A DNA stretch of 64,000 bases from positions 10,416,001 through 10,480,000 of the forward strand of contig NZ_CP108394.1 of NCBI RefSeq assembly GCF_041435215.1, written 5' to 3'. Below are positions 17,484 through 26,149 of this stretch, piece by piece (position 1 is the first letter of the stretch; each line of letters starts with the position of its first letter). The stretch is from Streptomyces sp. NBC_01314 (GTDB lineage Bacteria > Actinomycetota > Actinomycetes > Streptomycetales > Streptomycetaceae). The notes beneath the pieces were generated by a model. The model was not told the DNA's origin, made no database searches, and saw only the letters and a program-made list of their open reading frames with translations. Made by a program: the position numbers and the translations under genes.

Positions 17484-17774
17484 ATGCCGCATACCGTGGA
17501 GTGGAAGGTTCGTCTCCACCTCTTCGAGGAGGAGGGAACGACGAAGGCCCGTGTGGTGCTGGACACCGGAGCCACGACACTCACCGGCCACGGGGTCGCG
17601 CACTGCAACCCGGCGGACACGGACGTGCCGGAGATCGGTGACGAGCTGGCGGCCGGCCGGGCCATGCGCGACCTCTCCGCGCAACTGGTGAAGGTCGCCG
17701 AGCAGGACATCGAAGGCATGGGTGCTTCCCGGACCGGCTCGCGCACCCAGCAGGCCGCCGGGTGGCCCATGTGA
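17484..17774 (+). CDS. DUF1876 (dsRBD-like) small protein
   Basis: A 96-residue protein starting MPHTVEWKVRLHLFEEEG, the typical opening of the DUF1876 family, and containing GHGVAHCNP and IGDELAAGRA. Family members Rv1738 and Rv2632c resemble ribosome hibernation factors in fold and are induced in dormancy. It lies 11 bases after the pncB stop behind a GAGGTGAGGAGG site, so the two are co-transcribed. The chosen start removes 22 residues that merely overlap the end of pncB. It ends 134 bases before the Hsp20 gene. Confidence 0.85.
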   Translation: MPHTVEWKVRLHLFEEEGTTKARVVLDTGATTLTGHGVAHCNPADTDVPEIGDELAAGRAMRDLSAQLVKVAEQDIEGMGASRTGSRTQQAAGWPM

Positions 17775-17908
17775 CCGCCGACGGCGAAACAACCTGGACA
17801 ACCTCGCGGGGGTGCCGGTGCCGGTCCGGGAACCCCGCTCAGTGAGCAGCAGCCCCGGCCCGAGGAGTGGTGGGCTGTCGCCCCACAAGGAAGTGAGGAG
17901 GATGACCG

Positions 17909-18367
17909 ATGACACTGCCTGTCCGTCGCAGTAGGAGCGCTGTCCCCGCGTGGGACCCGTTCCGCGAACTCGAGGATCTGCACAGCCGGATGGACCGGCT
18001 CATGCAGTCCGCGTTCCCCGGTGCCGGGGAGTTCGGCACGCCCGAGGCGTGGGCGCCGCTGGCCGAAGTCGAGGACACCGAGGACGCGTATCTGGTGGAG
18101 CTGGAACTCCCCGGCGTGAGCAAGGACCAGATCACCGTGGAGGTCGCCAACGGCGAACTCGATGTCCACGGCAAGATCAAGGAGAAGGAACGCACCGGTG
18201 TGGTCCGGCGGCACACCCGCCACATCGGGCAGTTCGACTACCGCACGAGTCTGCCGCCGAACTCCGACCCCGAGCACATCAGCGCGGATCTGACCGACGG
18301 AGTCCTCACCGTGCGCGTCCCGAAGGCCGAGAAGTCCAAGCCGCAGCGTATCGAGATCAGCGGCTGA
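17909..18367 (+). CDS. Hsp20/alpha-crystallin small heat-shock protein
   Basis: A 152-residue small heat-shock protein. The N-terminal part has WDPFRELEDLHSRMDRLM, a common actinobacterial start. The alpha-crystallin domain runs from about 50 to 145 and includes VELELPGVSKDQI and the closing GVLTVRVPK. It should hold unfolding proteins in oligomeric particles without ATP. A GTGAGGAGG site precedes the ATG. The equivalent dormancy gene in M. tuberculosis is hspX. It is convergent with a CBS-BON gene, and a strong inverted repeat lies between them. Confidence 0.93.
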   Translation: MTLPVRRSRSAVPAWDPFRELEDLHSRMDRLMQSAFPGAGEFGTPEAWAPLAEVEDTEDAYLVELELPGVSKDQITVEVANGELDVHGKIKEKERTGVVRRHTRHIGQFDYRTSLPPNSDPEHISADLTDGVLTVRVPKAEKSKPQRIEISG

Positions 18368-18447
18368 GCGAGGGGCGTGACCCGGCTGCCAAGGGCTGGC
18401 GCCGAGGTTGCGCGGGCTGCGGCAGGCCGGTGTTCGCGTGCCATCCA

Positions 18448-18478
18448 CGCAGGGCCGACCGTCTCGCCGTCGGCCCTG
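18448..18478. terminator. Bidirectional hairpin between Hsp20 and CBS-BON genes
   Basis: A perfect 11-bp inverted repeat, GCAGGGCCGAC and GTCGGCCCTGC, is separated by 9 bases. It stands between two convergent genes, the classic place for a shared terminator. Confidence 0.75.
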
Positions 18479-18500
18479 CTCCGGCCCTGGCCGGCATGGC

Positions 18501-19163
18501 TCACGCGCCGGTGGCGTCGTCGGTCCGGTACGCGATGTGCTGCGAGACCGAGACCACGCCGTCGACGCTCCGGCACAGCCGCTCGATGATGGGGACCAGA
18601 CTCTTGAACTCGACGGATCCGCCGAGGGAGACCTGTCCCTCACGTACCTCGACCGTCACATCCGTGGGCGCGAGGGACAGCGTGCGCCGGAGTACGTCCC
18701 GCGTGATCTCGTCGCGGATGGCGTCGTCACGGCGCAGGAAGATCCGCAGCAGGTCGCCGCGGCTGACGATGCCCCGCAGCCGGTCCGTCTCGTCCACGAC
18801 GGGCAGCCGCTTGACGTGGTGGACCTCCATCAGGCGGGCCGCCTCGACCACACTCCACTCCGGACGCGCGCACACCGCGGGGGCCGACATCAGTTCCTCG
18901 GCCTTCGTCCCTTCGGCCTTGGCCCGCTCCCACGCCTCCAGATGCGGAATCGGGGTCAGACCGGACGGATCGGTCTGGTCCGAGGACTTGCGCAGCAGGT
19001 CGGCCTCGGACACCACCCCCAGGGGGCGGTCCCGTTCGTCCACGACGGGTACGGCGGTGACGTCGTTCTCCGAGAGCAGCTTGACGATCTCCTTGAACGG
19101 CAGGTCCCGTGGCGCACGGACGACGTCCCGGGTCATCAGTTCTGCGACCGTTCGGTGGTGCAT
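18501..19163 (-). CDS. CBS-pair and BON domain protein
   Basis: A 220-residue protein. Two CBS domains (about 5-60 and 85-140) carry LLSENDVTAVPVVDE and HVKRLPVVDETDRLRG, and a BON domain occupies about 150-210 (TVEVREGQVSLGGSVE). CBS pairs bind adenine nucleotides; BON domains bind phospholipid or ligands. A role in sensing energy charge is inferred. The ATG at 19163 follows AAAGG. It is divergent from the DUF1918-HTH-flavin gene, sharing a 128-base promoter region. It is one of three intact CBS-BON paralogs here. The M. tuberculosis DosR regulon has CBS protein Hrp1 (Rv2626c). Confidence 0.88.
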   Translation of the reverse strand: MHHRTVAELMTRDVVRAPRDLPFKEIVKLLSENDVTAVPVVDERDRPLGVVSEADLLRKSSDQTDPSGLTPIPHLEAWERAKAEGTKAEELMSAPAVCARPEWSVVEAARLMEVHHVKRLPVVDETDRLRGIVSRGDLLRIFLRRDDAIRDEITRDVLRRTLSLAPTDVTVEVREGQVSLGGSVEFKSLVPIIERLCRSVDGVVSVSQHIAYRTDDATGA

Positions 19164-19291
19164 GTCGCGCCTTTCTTCCGGGGCACGTGGTCAAGCCGCG
19201 TCGGCCCGGATCAGGGCTTCTCATCCCATGCGGCGGCCTGTCGCGCGTGGCACGTTGGGTACAGGAACATTCTGAGGAAGGGGCGGCGATC

Positions 19292-20221
19292 ATGCGAGCT
19301 CACCTCGGCGACCAACTCGTCATAGAGGGCCCGGCCACCGGTGCCACCAGGCGCGACGGAGAGATCGTCGGACTCCACCATGCGGATGGCACACCTCCCT
19401 ACGATGTGCGCTGGTCGGACACGAACCAGGTCACGCTGGTGTTCCCCGGGCCCGATGCCCACGTCCGACACTTCGAGCGGGAGCCCGGGACCCCCGAGCC
19501 CTCCCGGCCGAGCTCGGAGGAGGCGGGTGCGGAGGAGGCGGGTGTGGTGCCGGAGACGACCCCGCTGAGCGTGGCCCCCAACCCCGGGGACATCGGTCGG
19601 CGCGTGGCCACCGAACGCGAGCGCCAGGGGCTGAGCCGGACAGAAACAGCCCGACGTGCCGGAATGGCGCCGGACTACCTGGCATACCTCGAAGAACAGC
19701 CGGCCGACCCGAGCGTGGGGAGCCTGATCAGACTGGCCGACGCGCTGGGTACGACGGCCACAGCACTGCGCGGGGCCGGTATCGATCTGCCGCCGGGCCG
19801 GGGCCAGGCACTCCTCCACCCTCGGCTGCGGGAACTGGGGCCCGATGAATGTCGCGCCCTGCTGTCCACCCATGGTGTGGGCCGCGTCGCGGTGTCGACC
19901 GCAGAGGGTCCGGCGGTCGTCCCGGTGAACTACGAGGTCGTCGACGACACGATCGCCTTCCGGACCGCACCCGAGTCGGTACCCGCGGCTGCCGTGGGCT
20001 CGGAAGTCGCCTTCGAGGTCGACCATGTGGACGAGGCGATGAGCCAGGGCTGGAGCGTGCTCGCCATCGGCCCCGCGAGGGTTGTCACGGAGCCCGACGC
20101 CGTGCGCCGGCTGGCCGATCGTGCCCACACCACGCCGTGGCCGGGGGGCGAACGCGAGATGTGGGTGTCGATCATTCCCCAGCGCCTCACGGGGCGCCGC
20201 ATCAGTCCCGCCGACCAGTGA
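19292..20221 (+). CDS. DUF1918-HTH-flavin-binding (PPOX) fusion protein
   Basis: A 309-residue protein with three parts: DUF1918 (about 1-62, MRAHLGDQLVIEGP to VRHFE), a linker, an XRE-type helix-turn-helix (about 100-155, RVATERERQGLSRTETARRAGMA), and a C-terminal pyridoxamine-oxidase-like flavin-binding barrel (about 180-300, LLSTHGVGRVAVSTAEGPAVVPVNYEV). The whole suggests a flavin- or F420-linked regulator or enzyme. The ATG at 19292 follows GAGGAAGGGG; the longer open frame upstream is out of character. It precedes the nitroreductase by 43 bases and is likely co-transcribed with it. Confidence 0.82.
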   Translation: MRAHLGDQLVIEGPATGATRRDGEIVGLHHADGTPPYDVRWSDTNQVTLVFPGPDAHVRHFEREPGTPEPSRPSSEEAGAEEAGVVPETTPLSVAPNPGDIGRRVATERERQGLSRTETARRAGMAPDYLAYLEEQPADPSVGSLIRLADALGTTATALRGAGIDLPPGRGQALLHPRLRELGPDECRALLSTHGVGRVAVSTAEGPAVVPVNYEVVDDTIAFRTAPESVPAAAVGSEVAFEVDHVDEAMSQGWSVLAIGPARVVTEPDAVRRLADRAHTTPWPGGEREMWVSIIPQRLTGRRISPADQ

Positions 20222-20264
20222 GCGGGTCCCCTGCGGCCGTTCCGACGCACGGAGGGAGGCTCCG

Positions 20265-21257
20265 ATGATTCCTCGAGCACCATCTGAAGAACGTGTGATG
20301 GCCTTGGTTCACGACGCCTCAGCCGCTCCGTCGATGCACAACGCGCAGCCGTGGCACTTCGACTACTTCCAGGGCAGCCGCACCTTCCACGTCCGAGCTG
20401 ATTTCGGCCGTGGCTTGCCGCACGCCGACCCCGACACCCGCGGCCTCCACCTCGGCTGCGCCGCCGCCCTGATGAACCTGCGGGTCGCGGCCGTTCAAGG
20501 GGGCTGGTATCCGGCGACTCGCCTGCTGCCCGACCCCGCCGACCGGGCGCTGCTCGCGGCCGTGCGGCTGGCCGACACCGGAAGCGGTGAGAAGGACCTC
20601 GCCACGCTGTATCCGGCGATTCACGAGAGGCACACCAGCCGCTTCCCGTTCGAGGAGACGGAGATCTCCCAGGCCGTACGCGCGGCGCTCGCCGTCGCCG
20701 CCCACCGTGAGGGAGCCGTACTGACCTTCCCCACCTCATGGCATCTGCAGCAGGTGCTGGAACTGATCGAGGAGGCCGAGGCCCGCAATCGGACGGACGA
20801 GGAAAGCGACGCGGACCTGGCGGCCTGGACCAGCATTGACGGCTCGTCCGGGACCACGGCTCCTGAGGGGGTCCCGGAGTACGCCTTCGGACCGCGTAAA
20901 CGCGGTGGCAAGGCCCCGATGCGGGACTTCGCCGGAACCAGGCCGGTGACGGGACGTGGCGCGACCGAGTTCGAGAGGTCTCCCCAACTGGCCCTTCTCA
21001 GCACCGTAGAGGACCGCCCTGAGGACTGGCTGCGTGCCGGTCAGGCGATGGAACGCGTACTGCTGGTGGCCACCCTCGAAGGCCTGTCCAGTTCCTTCGC
21101 CACCCAGGCCCTGGAGTGGACCGACCTGCGGTGGCCGATGCGCGACCCGGTAGCGGGGAGTGGCCGCGTACAGATGGTGCTGCGCCTCGGATACGGGCCC
21201 GAGGGGCCCCGTACACCGCGCCGCCCGGTGCCGGACGTACTCGACATCCGGCCGTGA
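20265..21257 (+). CDS. Acg-family nitroreductase-like protein
   Basis: A 330-residue protein with the Acg layout: an N-terminal half starting EERVMALVHDASAAPSMHNAQPWHF, and a second degenerate nitroreductase half with LLSTVEDRPEDWLRAGQAMERV. Acg proteins (Rv2032, Rv3131) are DosR-regulon proteins that bind flavin but are thought to sequester it instead of reducing substrates. The GGAGGGAGG site at 20251-20259 fixes the ATG at 20265. It follows the flavin-binding regulator and converges on the next CBS-BON gene. Confidence 0.88.
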   Translation: MIPRAPSEERVMALVHDASAAPSMHNAQPWHFDYFQGSRTFHVRADFGRGLPHADPDTRGLHLGCAAALMNLRVAAVQGGWYPATRLLPDPADRALLAAVRLADTGSGEKDLATLYPAIHERHTSRFPFEETEISQAVRAALAVAAHREGAVLTFPTSWHLQQVLELIEEAEARNRTDEESDADLAAWTSIDGSSGTTAPEGVPEYAFGPRKRGGKAPMRDFAGTRPVTGRGATEFERSPQLALLSTVEDRPEDWLRAGQAMERVLLVATLEGLSSSFATQALEWTDLRWPMRDPVAGSGRVQMVLRLGYGPEGPRTPRRPVPDVLDIRP

Positions 21258-21335
21258 CGGGCCAGGGCGCCGCCACTCAGTGCGCGGCACCGTCGTCGTG
21301 GCCGGGGGCGTTCTCCATGTCGCGCCTCGGACCCG

Positions 21336-22013
21336 TCATCGAGCGTCTTCGGGCCCGGTGGGTGTGGCGGACGCGCCGGTGAGGTGGGACTCGACGTCCA
21401 CGACGCCCTCCACGGCACGGATGAGGCGAGCGGCGACCGAGACGAGCGAGGTGTCGTGGATCTGGCCGCGTAGGGTGACGACCCCCTCGCGTACGTTCAC
21501 GTGGATGGCGTGGCTGAACGCGGGGAAGAGGTAGGCGATCACCGTGCGGCGGACCTCCTCCTCGATCTGCTCGTCCGGTCGCAGGAACACCTTCAGCAGA
21601 TCGGCGCGGCTGACGATGCCCTGCAGCATGCCCTCGCCATCGATCACAGGGAGCCGCTTGACGTGTCTCACAGCCATGATGCGCGCGGCCTGCGCCAGGG
21701 TGGCGTCGGAATGCACCGTGATGGCGGGGGTGCTCATGAGTTCCTCCGCGGTCAACCCACCTGCCTTGGCGACGTCGGGCAGGCGTTGCCGCTGCTCGTA
21801 GAGGCCCATGTCCCCCTCGTGGAACTCCTCCTTGGGCAGCAGGTCGGCCTCGGAGACGACCCCGATGACACGTCCCTCACCTTCCAGAACGGGCAGGGCG
21901 CTGACTCTCCACTGCTCCATGGTCCGGACGATTTCCTTGAACTGAGCGTTGCGCCCGACGGCCACCACCGTCTGAGTCATCACATCGCTCACGATGTGCG
22001 GGGTCTCCGGCAT
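21336..22013 (-). CDS. CBS-pair and BON domain protein
   Basis: A 225-residue paralog of the 18501 and 27517 genes. CBS domains lie at about 8-62 (TMEQWRVSALPVLEG) and 90-145 (VRHKRLPVI-type segment HVKRLPVIDGEGM), with a BON domain at about 155-215 (IHVNVREGVVTLRGQIHD). The chosen ATG at 22013 gives MPETPHIVSDVM and follows GAGGAGG; the longer frame adds 28 residues from the spacer. It lies 31 bases after the cyclic-nucleotide-domain gene in the same direction, so both probably depend on the tandem boxes at 22538. Confidence 0.88.
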   Translation of the reverse strand: MPETPHIVSDVMTQTVVAVGRNAQFKEIVRTMEQWRVSALPVLEGEGRVIGVVSEADLLPKEEFHEGDMGLYEQRQRLPDVAKAGGLTAEELMSTPAITVHSDATLAQAARIMAVRHVKRLPVIDGEGMLQGIVSRADLLKVFLRPDEQIEEEVRRTVIAYLFPAFSHAIHVNVREGVVTLRGQIHDTSLVSVAARLIRAVEGVVDVESHLTGASATPTGPEDAR

Positions 22014-22044
22014 CTCGGACCTCCTCGTCTCCGCTCCGCCTTGT

Positions 22045-22506
22045 TCAGGGCATCGGGCCGGCGCCGTAGGGCGCGTACAGGTCGAGCAGCCGTACACGAG
22101 TGGCCCTGAGGCGGTCGGCGATCACACCGGCGACATAGGTGTACAGCGCCTGGTTCAGCACGGGGTCCTTCCCGCACATCTCCATGACCGCCGACGCGTC
22201 GAACTCGTAGGCACGTACCGGGCTGGCGGCCTCGGCCCCCAGGTGCCAGCGCCGGGGCGGGATCAGCCAGGACCACCCCAGCAGCTCTCCCTGCTCCAGC
22301 GTCGCGATGACCGCGGCGCGCCGTCCCGGCACGTGAAGATCCAGAGCGACCGTGCCGGTGCGGATGATCCAGAAGCGGTCGGCTTTCCCGCCCTCGTCGA
22401 ATACGCGCTCGCCCGTCTCGAAGGACACCTCATGGGCGAGCGACATGAGCTGATCGCGATGATCCTTGAGCAGAGCGCCGAAAACGCCGGTCCTCGCAGC
22501 CACCAT
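22045..22506 (-). CDS. Cyclic-nucleotide-binding-domain protein without HTH
   Basis: A 153-residue protein consisting of a CRP-type ligand-binding beta-roll (ETGERVFDEGGKADRFWIIRTG and EQGELLGWSWL) and a following helix. It stops before the helix-turn-helix expected in CRP/FNR proteins, so it is likely a ligand sensor or partner and not a transcription factor. GAAGGGAAGG precedes the ATG at 22506. Two tandem DosR-like boxes lie 32-58 bases upstream of the ATG. It is followed by a CBS-BON gene and is divergent from a Usp-GH65 operon. Confidence 0.85.
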   Translation of the reverse strand: MVAARTGVFGALLKDHRDQLMSLAHEVSFETGERVFDEGGKADRFWIIRTGTVALDLHVPGRRAAVIATLEQGELLGWSWLIPPRRWHLGAEAASPVRAYEFDASAVMEMCGKDPVLNQALYTYVAGVIADRLRATRVRLLDLYAPYGAGPMP

Positions 22507-22537
22507 GGCCTTCCCTTCTCCCGGGCCGAACTCGAGA

Positions 22538-22564
22538 GGGACTTGGTGCCCGGACTTGGTGCCC
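22538..22564 (-). promoter_or_regulatory. Tandem DosR/OsdR-like boxes
   Basis: A 13-base unit, GGACTTGGTGCCC, is repeated directly without a spacer (22539-22551 and 22552-22564). The first copy reads GGGAC, TTGG, TGCCC and the second CGGAC, TTGG, TGCCC, each with the 5-4-5 half-site layout of DosR boxes. They lie just upstream of the cyclic-nucleotide-domain gene in the divergent promoter region 22507-22819. Confidence 0.6.
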
Positions 22565-22709
22565 TCGCCCCCGGACGTCTCGCCATGCGGCCCGCCGGTG
22601 TTCGAAGGTGAGATTCGGCGGCGTCCACTCGCGTCGGCCGCGGGTACTCATCGCTCCGTTCCTCGTGGCCGTATCCCCACCATCGCCGCAAATCGGTACT
22701 GCGGCACCT

Positions 22710-22723
22710 GGGGTCGAGGTCCC
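22710..22723 (+). promoter_or_regulatory. Single DosR/OsdR-like box upstream of Usp-GH65 operon
   Basis: The sequence reads GGGGT, CGAG, GTCCC. The right half is perfect and the left has two mismatches. It lies 97 bases upstream of the ATG at 22820. Confidence 0.4.
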
Positions 22724-22819
22724 ACTACAGGGGCGATCCACCTGTCGCGGTGAGCCCTGGGCGGTGCGACGGTATTCATGGGGGTGCTCTCGAAGGCCGG
22801 AAGGAAGGCGGTGGGGACG

Positions 22820-23692
22820 ATGGAGCTCCCGCTGGTCGTGGGGGTCGACGGGTCGGATTCCAGTCTTCAGGCTGTCGACTGGGCAGCGGACGAGGCGGCA
22901 CGTCACGGTCTGCCCTTGCGCCTGGTGTACGCCTCCCTGTGGGAGCGCTACGAGGGAGGCCGCCCGTCCTTCGGGACCGACCGTCCCGCCGAACAGGTCA
23001 TGGCGGAGCACATCGTCGCGTCCAGCGCGGAACGCGCCCAGCGGCGTCGGCCGGAGGTGAAGGTGTCGGGCGAGGTACTGCCGGACGACGCCGTGTCCGC
23101 GCTGCTGGGGGCGGGGCACGAGGCACGCGCCCTGGTCACCGGCTCCCGTGGCCGCAGCGAGCTCACCGGGCTGCTGCTGGGGTCGGTCGGCCTCACGGTC
23201 GCGGCCCGCGCCGTGTGCCCGGTCGTCGTGGTCCGTGGCTCGGAGCAGGGCCGGCGGGGGACCTTCGGGCGAGTGGTGGTCGGAGTCGGCGACCCGACCG
23301 AGGGCTCGGGCGCCGTACGGTTCGCCTTCCGCGAGGCCGAGGCGCGCGGCTGCGCCGTCGAGGCCGTACGGGCCTGGCGCCGCCCGGCACATGAGCACCC
23401 GGACCACCCCCTCCTCACGGACGGCACACATGCGTACGAGGAACGGGCTTCGGCCGCCCTCACGGACGCGCTGCGCGAGGCCGTACGGGATCATCCCGGC
23501 GTCGACGTGGACCGCCGGCCGGTCGAAGGCTCCGCCCACAAGGTCCTCCTGGCCGCATCGGCCCGCGCCGACCTGATGGTCGTCGGTGCCCTACGGCGAC
23601 AAGGCCACTTCGGTCTGCAGCTCGGCAGGGTCGCGCACGTCCTGCTCCATCACTCCGAGTGCCCGGTCGCCGTGGTCCCCCAGCGAGCCTGA
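22820..23692 (+). CDS. Universal stress protein, tandem UspA domains
   Basis: A 290-residue double UspA protein. Domain 1 starts MELPLVVGVDGSDSS and has TGSRGRSELTGLLLGSVG, the intact ATP-binding pattern; domain 2 has VVGALRRQGHFGLQLG. I chose ATG 22820 because it begins directly at the fold and has a purine-rich upstream (GGAAGGAAGG, GGGGACG); ATG 22778 has no ribosome site. It is closely related to the gene at 14454 (same GHxGLQLG ending). It is followed after 60 bases by the GH65 gene in the same direction. Confidence 0.88.
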   Translation: MELPLVVGVDGSDSSLQAVDWAADEAARHGLPLRLVYASLWERYEGGRPSFGTDRPAEQVMAEHIVASSAERAQRRRPEVKVSGEVLPDDAVSALLGAGHEARALVTGSRGRSELTGLLLGSVGLTVAARAVCPVVVVRGSEQGRRGTFGRVVVGVGDPTEGSGAVRFAFREAEARGCAVEAVRAWRRPAHEHPDHPLLTDGTHAYEERASAALTDALREAVRDHPGVDVDRRPVEGSAHKVLLAASARADLMVVGALRRQGHFGLQLGRVAHVLLHHSECPVAVVPQRA

Positions 23693-23752
23693 CCGCCGAT
23701 GTGCCGGGCGCGCTCCTGTTCCGTCTGATGGAGGAAGGGGTGAGGGCGGCGG

Positions 23753-26149
23753 ATGCCGGAGTGGATCTGGGAGTACGAGGGGTACGACCCCGCTGCCGAA
23801 CGCCTGCGGGAATCGCTGTGCACGCTCGGCAACGGCTACTTCGCCACCCGTGGGGCGGTGCCCGAGAGCAGGGCGGGCCTGACGCACTACCCCGGGACCT
23901 ACGCGGCCGGGTGCTACAACCGCCTGGAGTCGACCGTGGCCGGGCGGCAGGTGGCGAACGAGGACCTGGTCAATCTCCCGAACTGGCTGCTCCTGAGGTT
24001 CCGTCCGCGTTCCGCCCGGGGAACGGCGGGCCCGTGGTTCTCCCCGGACACCAGCGCCCTCCTCGACCACCGGCACACTCTCGATACGCGCCGGGCCACG
24101 CTGACCCGCACGTTCCGCTACCGGGACGACGAGGCCGGTGTGCTTGGCGTGGAACAGATCCGCCTGGTGCACATGGCCGACCCCCACCTGGCCGCGCTGC
24201 GGACCGTCTTCACCGCCGAGGACTGGTCGGGGAAGATCGAGATCGATTCCGCCCTCGACGGCGACGTGATCAATGCCAACGTGCACCGCTACCGGTCCCT
24301 CAACCGAGGCCACCTGGTGCGGGTACGGACAGGGGCGGCCGGCACCGACACGGTGTGGCTGCGCTGTCGCACCAGCAGCTCCGACATCGGCATCGCCATG
24401 GCGGCCCGGACCGTCGTCACCGGACAGCCTCCGGACTCGTCGGAGCTCCGTCCCGCTCGGCACCGAGCCGCCCACCGCCTGGTGATCCCGATCGCTCCGG
24501 GCCGCCCCGTCGTCGTGGACAAGACCGTGGCGCTGCACACCTCCCGCGACACGGCGATCGGCAACCCCCTCGAAGCGGCGGTCGACCGGGTCTCCGCCGC
24601 CCCGGACTTCCCTGCCCTCATGGACTCCCACGTCGCCGCGTGGGCACGCCTGTGGCGGCGCGCGGACATCCGGGTACCCGGCCAGGCCGGCCGCGTCCTG
24701 CGCCTGCATCTGTTCCACGTGCTGCAGACGCTGTCACCGAACACCGCGGACCTCGACGTGGGCGTACCGGCCCGAGGGCTGCACGGAGAGGCCTACCGCG
24801 GCCATGTCTTCTGGGACGAGCTGTTCGTGCTGCCGTATCTGAACCTGCACTTCCCGGAAGTCTCCCGGGCACTGCTGACCTACCGTCACCGACGTCTCCC
24901 GCAGGCTTGCCGGGCGGCCGCGCGGGCGGGCAGGGCCGGGGCCATGTATCCGTGGCAGAGCGGCAGCGACGGTCGCGAGGAGACCCAGCAGCTGCATCTC
25001 AACCCCCGCTCCGGGCGCTGGCTGCCGGACCACTCCCGGCTCCAGCACCACGTGGGCTCGGCGATCGCCTACAACGTGTGGCAGTACTGCGAGGCCACCG
25101 GCGACACCGAATTCCTGCACACCAAGGGCGCGGAGATGCTGCTGCAGGTCGCCCGCTTCTGGGCGGACACGGCGGTGTTCGACCCCGAGTCGGGTCGCTA
25201 CCGCATCCGTGGAGTGGTCGGCCCCGACGAGTACCACGACAGCTACCCGGGTGCCGCGCGGCCCGGTCTGGACGACAACACGTACACCAACGTCACCGCC
25301 GCCTGGGTCCTCGGCCGCGCCCTGGAACTTCTGCGGCGCCTTCCGGCATGGCGTCGGCAGGAACTGGTCGAGCGCATGCGGCTGGGCGACGAACTCCCGA
25401 AGTGGGAGGAGGTGTCGCGGCGGTTGCGGGTGCCCCACCACCAGGGTGTCATCAGCCAGTTCGACGGCTACGGTGACCTCGCCGAGCTGGACTGGGACGC
25501 CTACCGCGAGCGGTACGACAGCATCCGGCGCCTCGACCGGATCCTCGAGGCGGAGGGCGACACGGTCAACCGGTACCAGGCATCCAAACAGGCCGACGTC
25601 CTCATGCTCGGCTACCTCTTCTCGCCCGTCGAGCTCCAGCGGCTCTTCCACCGTCTCGGGTACGGACTGGACGACGAGCTCTGGAACAGGACCGTCGACT
25701 ACTACCTGCGACGCACCAGCCATGGCTCCACACTCAGCGGCCTAGTCCATGGGTGGGTCCTCGCACGGGTCAGACGGGCCGAGGCGTGGAAGTACTGCCA
25801 GGAGGCCCTTGAGGCGGACATCGCAGACCTCCAGGGCGGCACGACCGGCGAAGGCATCCACCTCGGCGTCATGGCCGGCACCGTTGACCTGGTCCAACGA
25901 GGCCTGACCGGTCTGGAGACCCGCGAGGACGCGCTGTGGCTGGACCCTGTGCCCCTTCCGACGCTCTCCGAGTACGGATTCTCGCTGTGCTACCGCGGGC
26001 ACTGGGGTGTCGCCGTACAGCTGCGGAGCGGCCGCCTGCGGATCGACGTGCCCGACTCGGAGGAATCACCGATCCGCGTGGTACTGCCCGACCGGGCGGT
26101 CACCATCGCACCGGGGGAGACCTGCGCACTCGTGCTGCCGACGAGTTGA
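23753..26149 (+). CDS. Glycoside hydrolase family 65 disaccharide phosphorylase
   Basis: A 798-residue GH65 protein, the usual length for maltose, trehalose or kojibiose phosphorylases. It has the N-terminal beta-sandwich (IWEYEGYDPAAERLRESL, LGNGYFATRGA), an (alpha/alpha)6 barrel with the general-acid Glu at residue 493 in GVVGPDEYHD, the phosphate-pocket RTSHGSTLS segment and a C-terminal jelly roll. It would release beta-glucose-1-phosphate from a disaccharide with Pi, saving ATP. A beta-phosphoglucomutase-like gene for that product lies at 54543. M. tuberculosis Rv2006 (DosR regulon) joins a HAD domain to a GH65 domain. Which disaccharide is used cannot be read from sequence. Confidence 0.9.
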   Translation: MPEWIWEYEGYDPAAERLRESLCTLGNGYFATRGAVPESRAGLTHYPGTYAAGCYNRLESTVAGRQVANEDLVNLPNWLLLRFRPRSARGTAGPWFSPDTSALLDHRHTLDTRRATLTRTFRYRDDEAGVLGVEQIRLVHMADPHLAALRTVFTAEDWSGKIEIDSALDGDVINANVHRYRSLNRGHLVRVRTGAAGTDTVWLRCRTSSSDIGIAMAARTVVTGQPPDSSELRPARHRAAHRLVIPIAPGRPVVVDKTVALHTSRDTAIGNPLEAAVDRVSAAPDFPALMDSHVAAWARLWRRADIRVPGQAGRVLRLHLFHVLQTLSPNTADLDVGVPARGLHGEAYRGHVFWDELFVLPYLNLHFPEVSRALLTYRHRRLPQACRAAARAGRAGAMYPWQSGSDGREETQQLHLNPRSGRWLPDHSRLQHHVGSAIAYNVWQYCEATGDTEFLHTKGAEMLLQVARFWADTAVFDPESGRYRIRGVVGPDEYHDSYPGAARPGLDDNTYTNVTAAWVLGRALELLRRLPAWRRQELVERMRLGDELPKWEEVSRRLRVPHHQGVISQFDGYGDLAELDWDAYRERYDSIRRLDRILEAEGDTVNRYQASKQADVLMLGYLFSPVELQRLFHRLGYGLDDELWNRTVDYYLRRTSHGSTLSGLVHGWVLARVRRAEAWKYCQEALEADIADLQGGTTGEGIHLGVMAGTVDLVQRGLTGLETREDALWLDPVPLPTLSEYGFSLCYRGHWGVAVQLRSGRLRIDVPDSEESPIRVVLPDRAVTIAPGETCALVLPTS

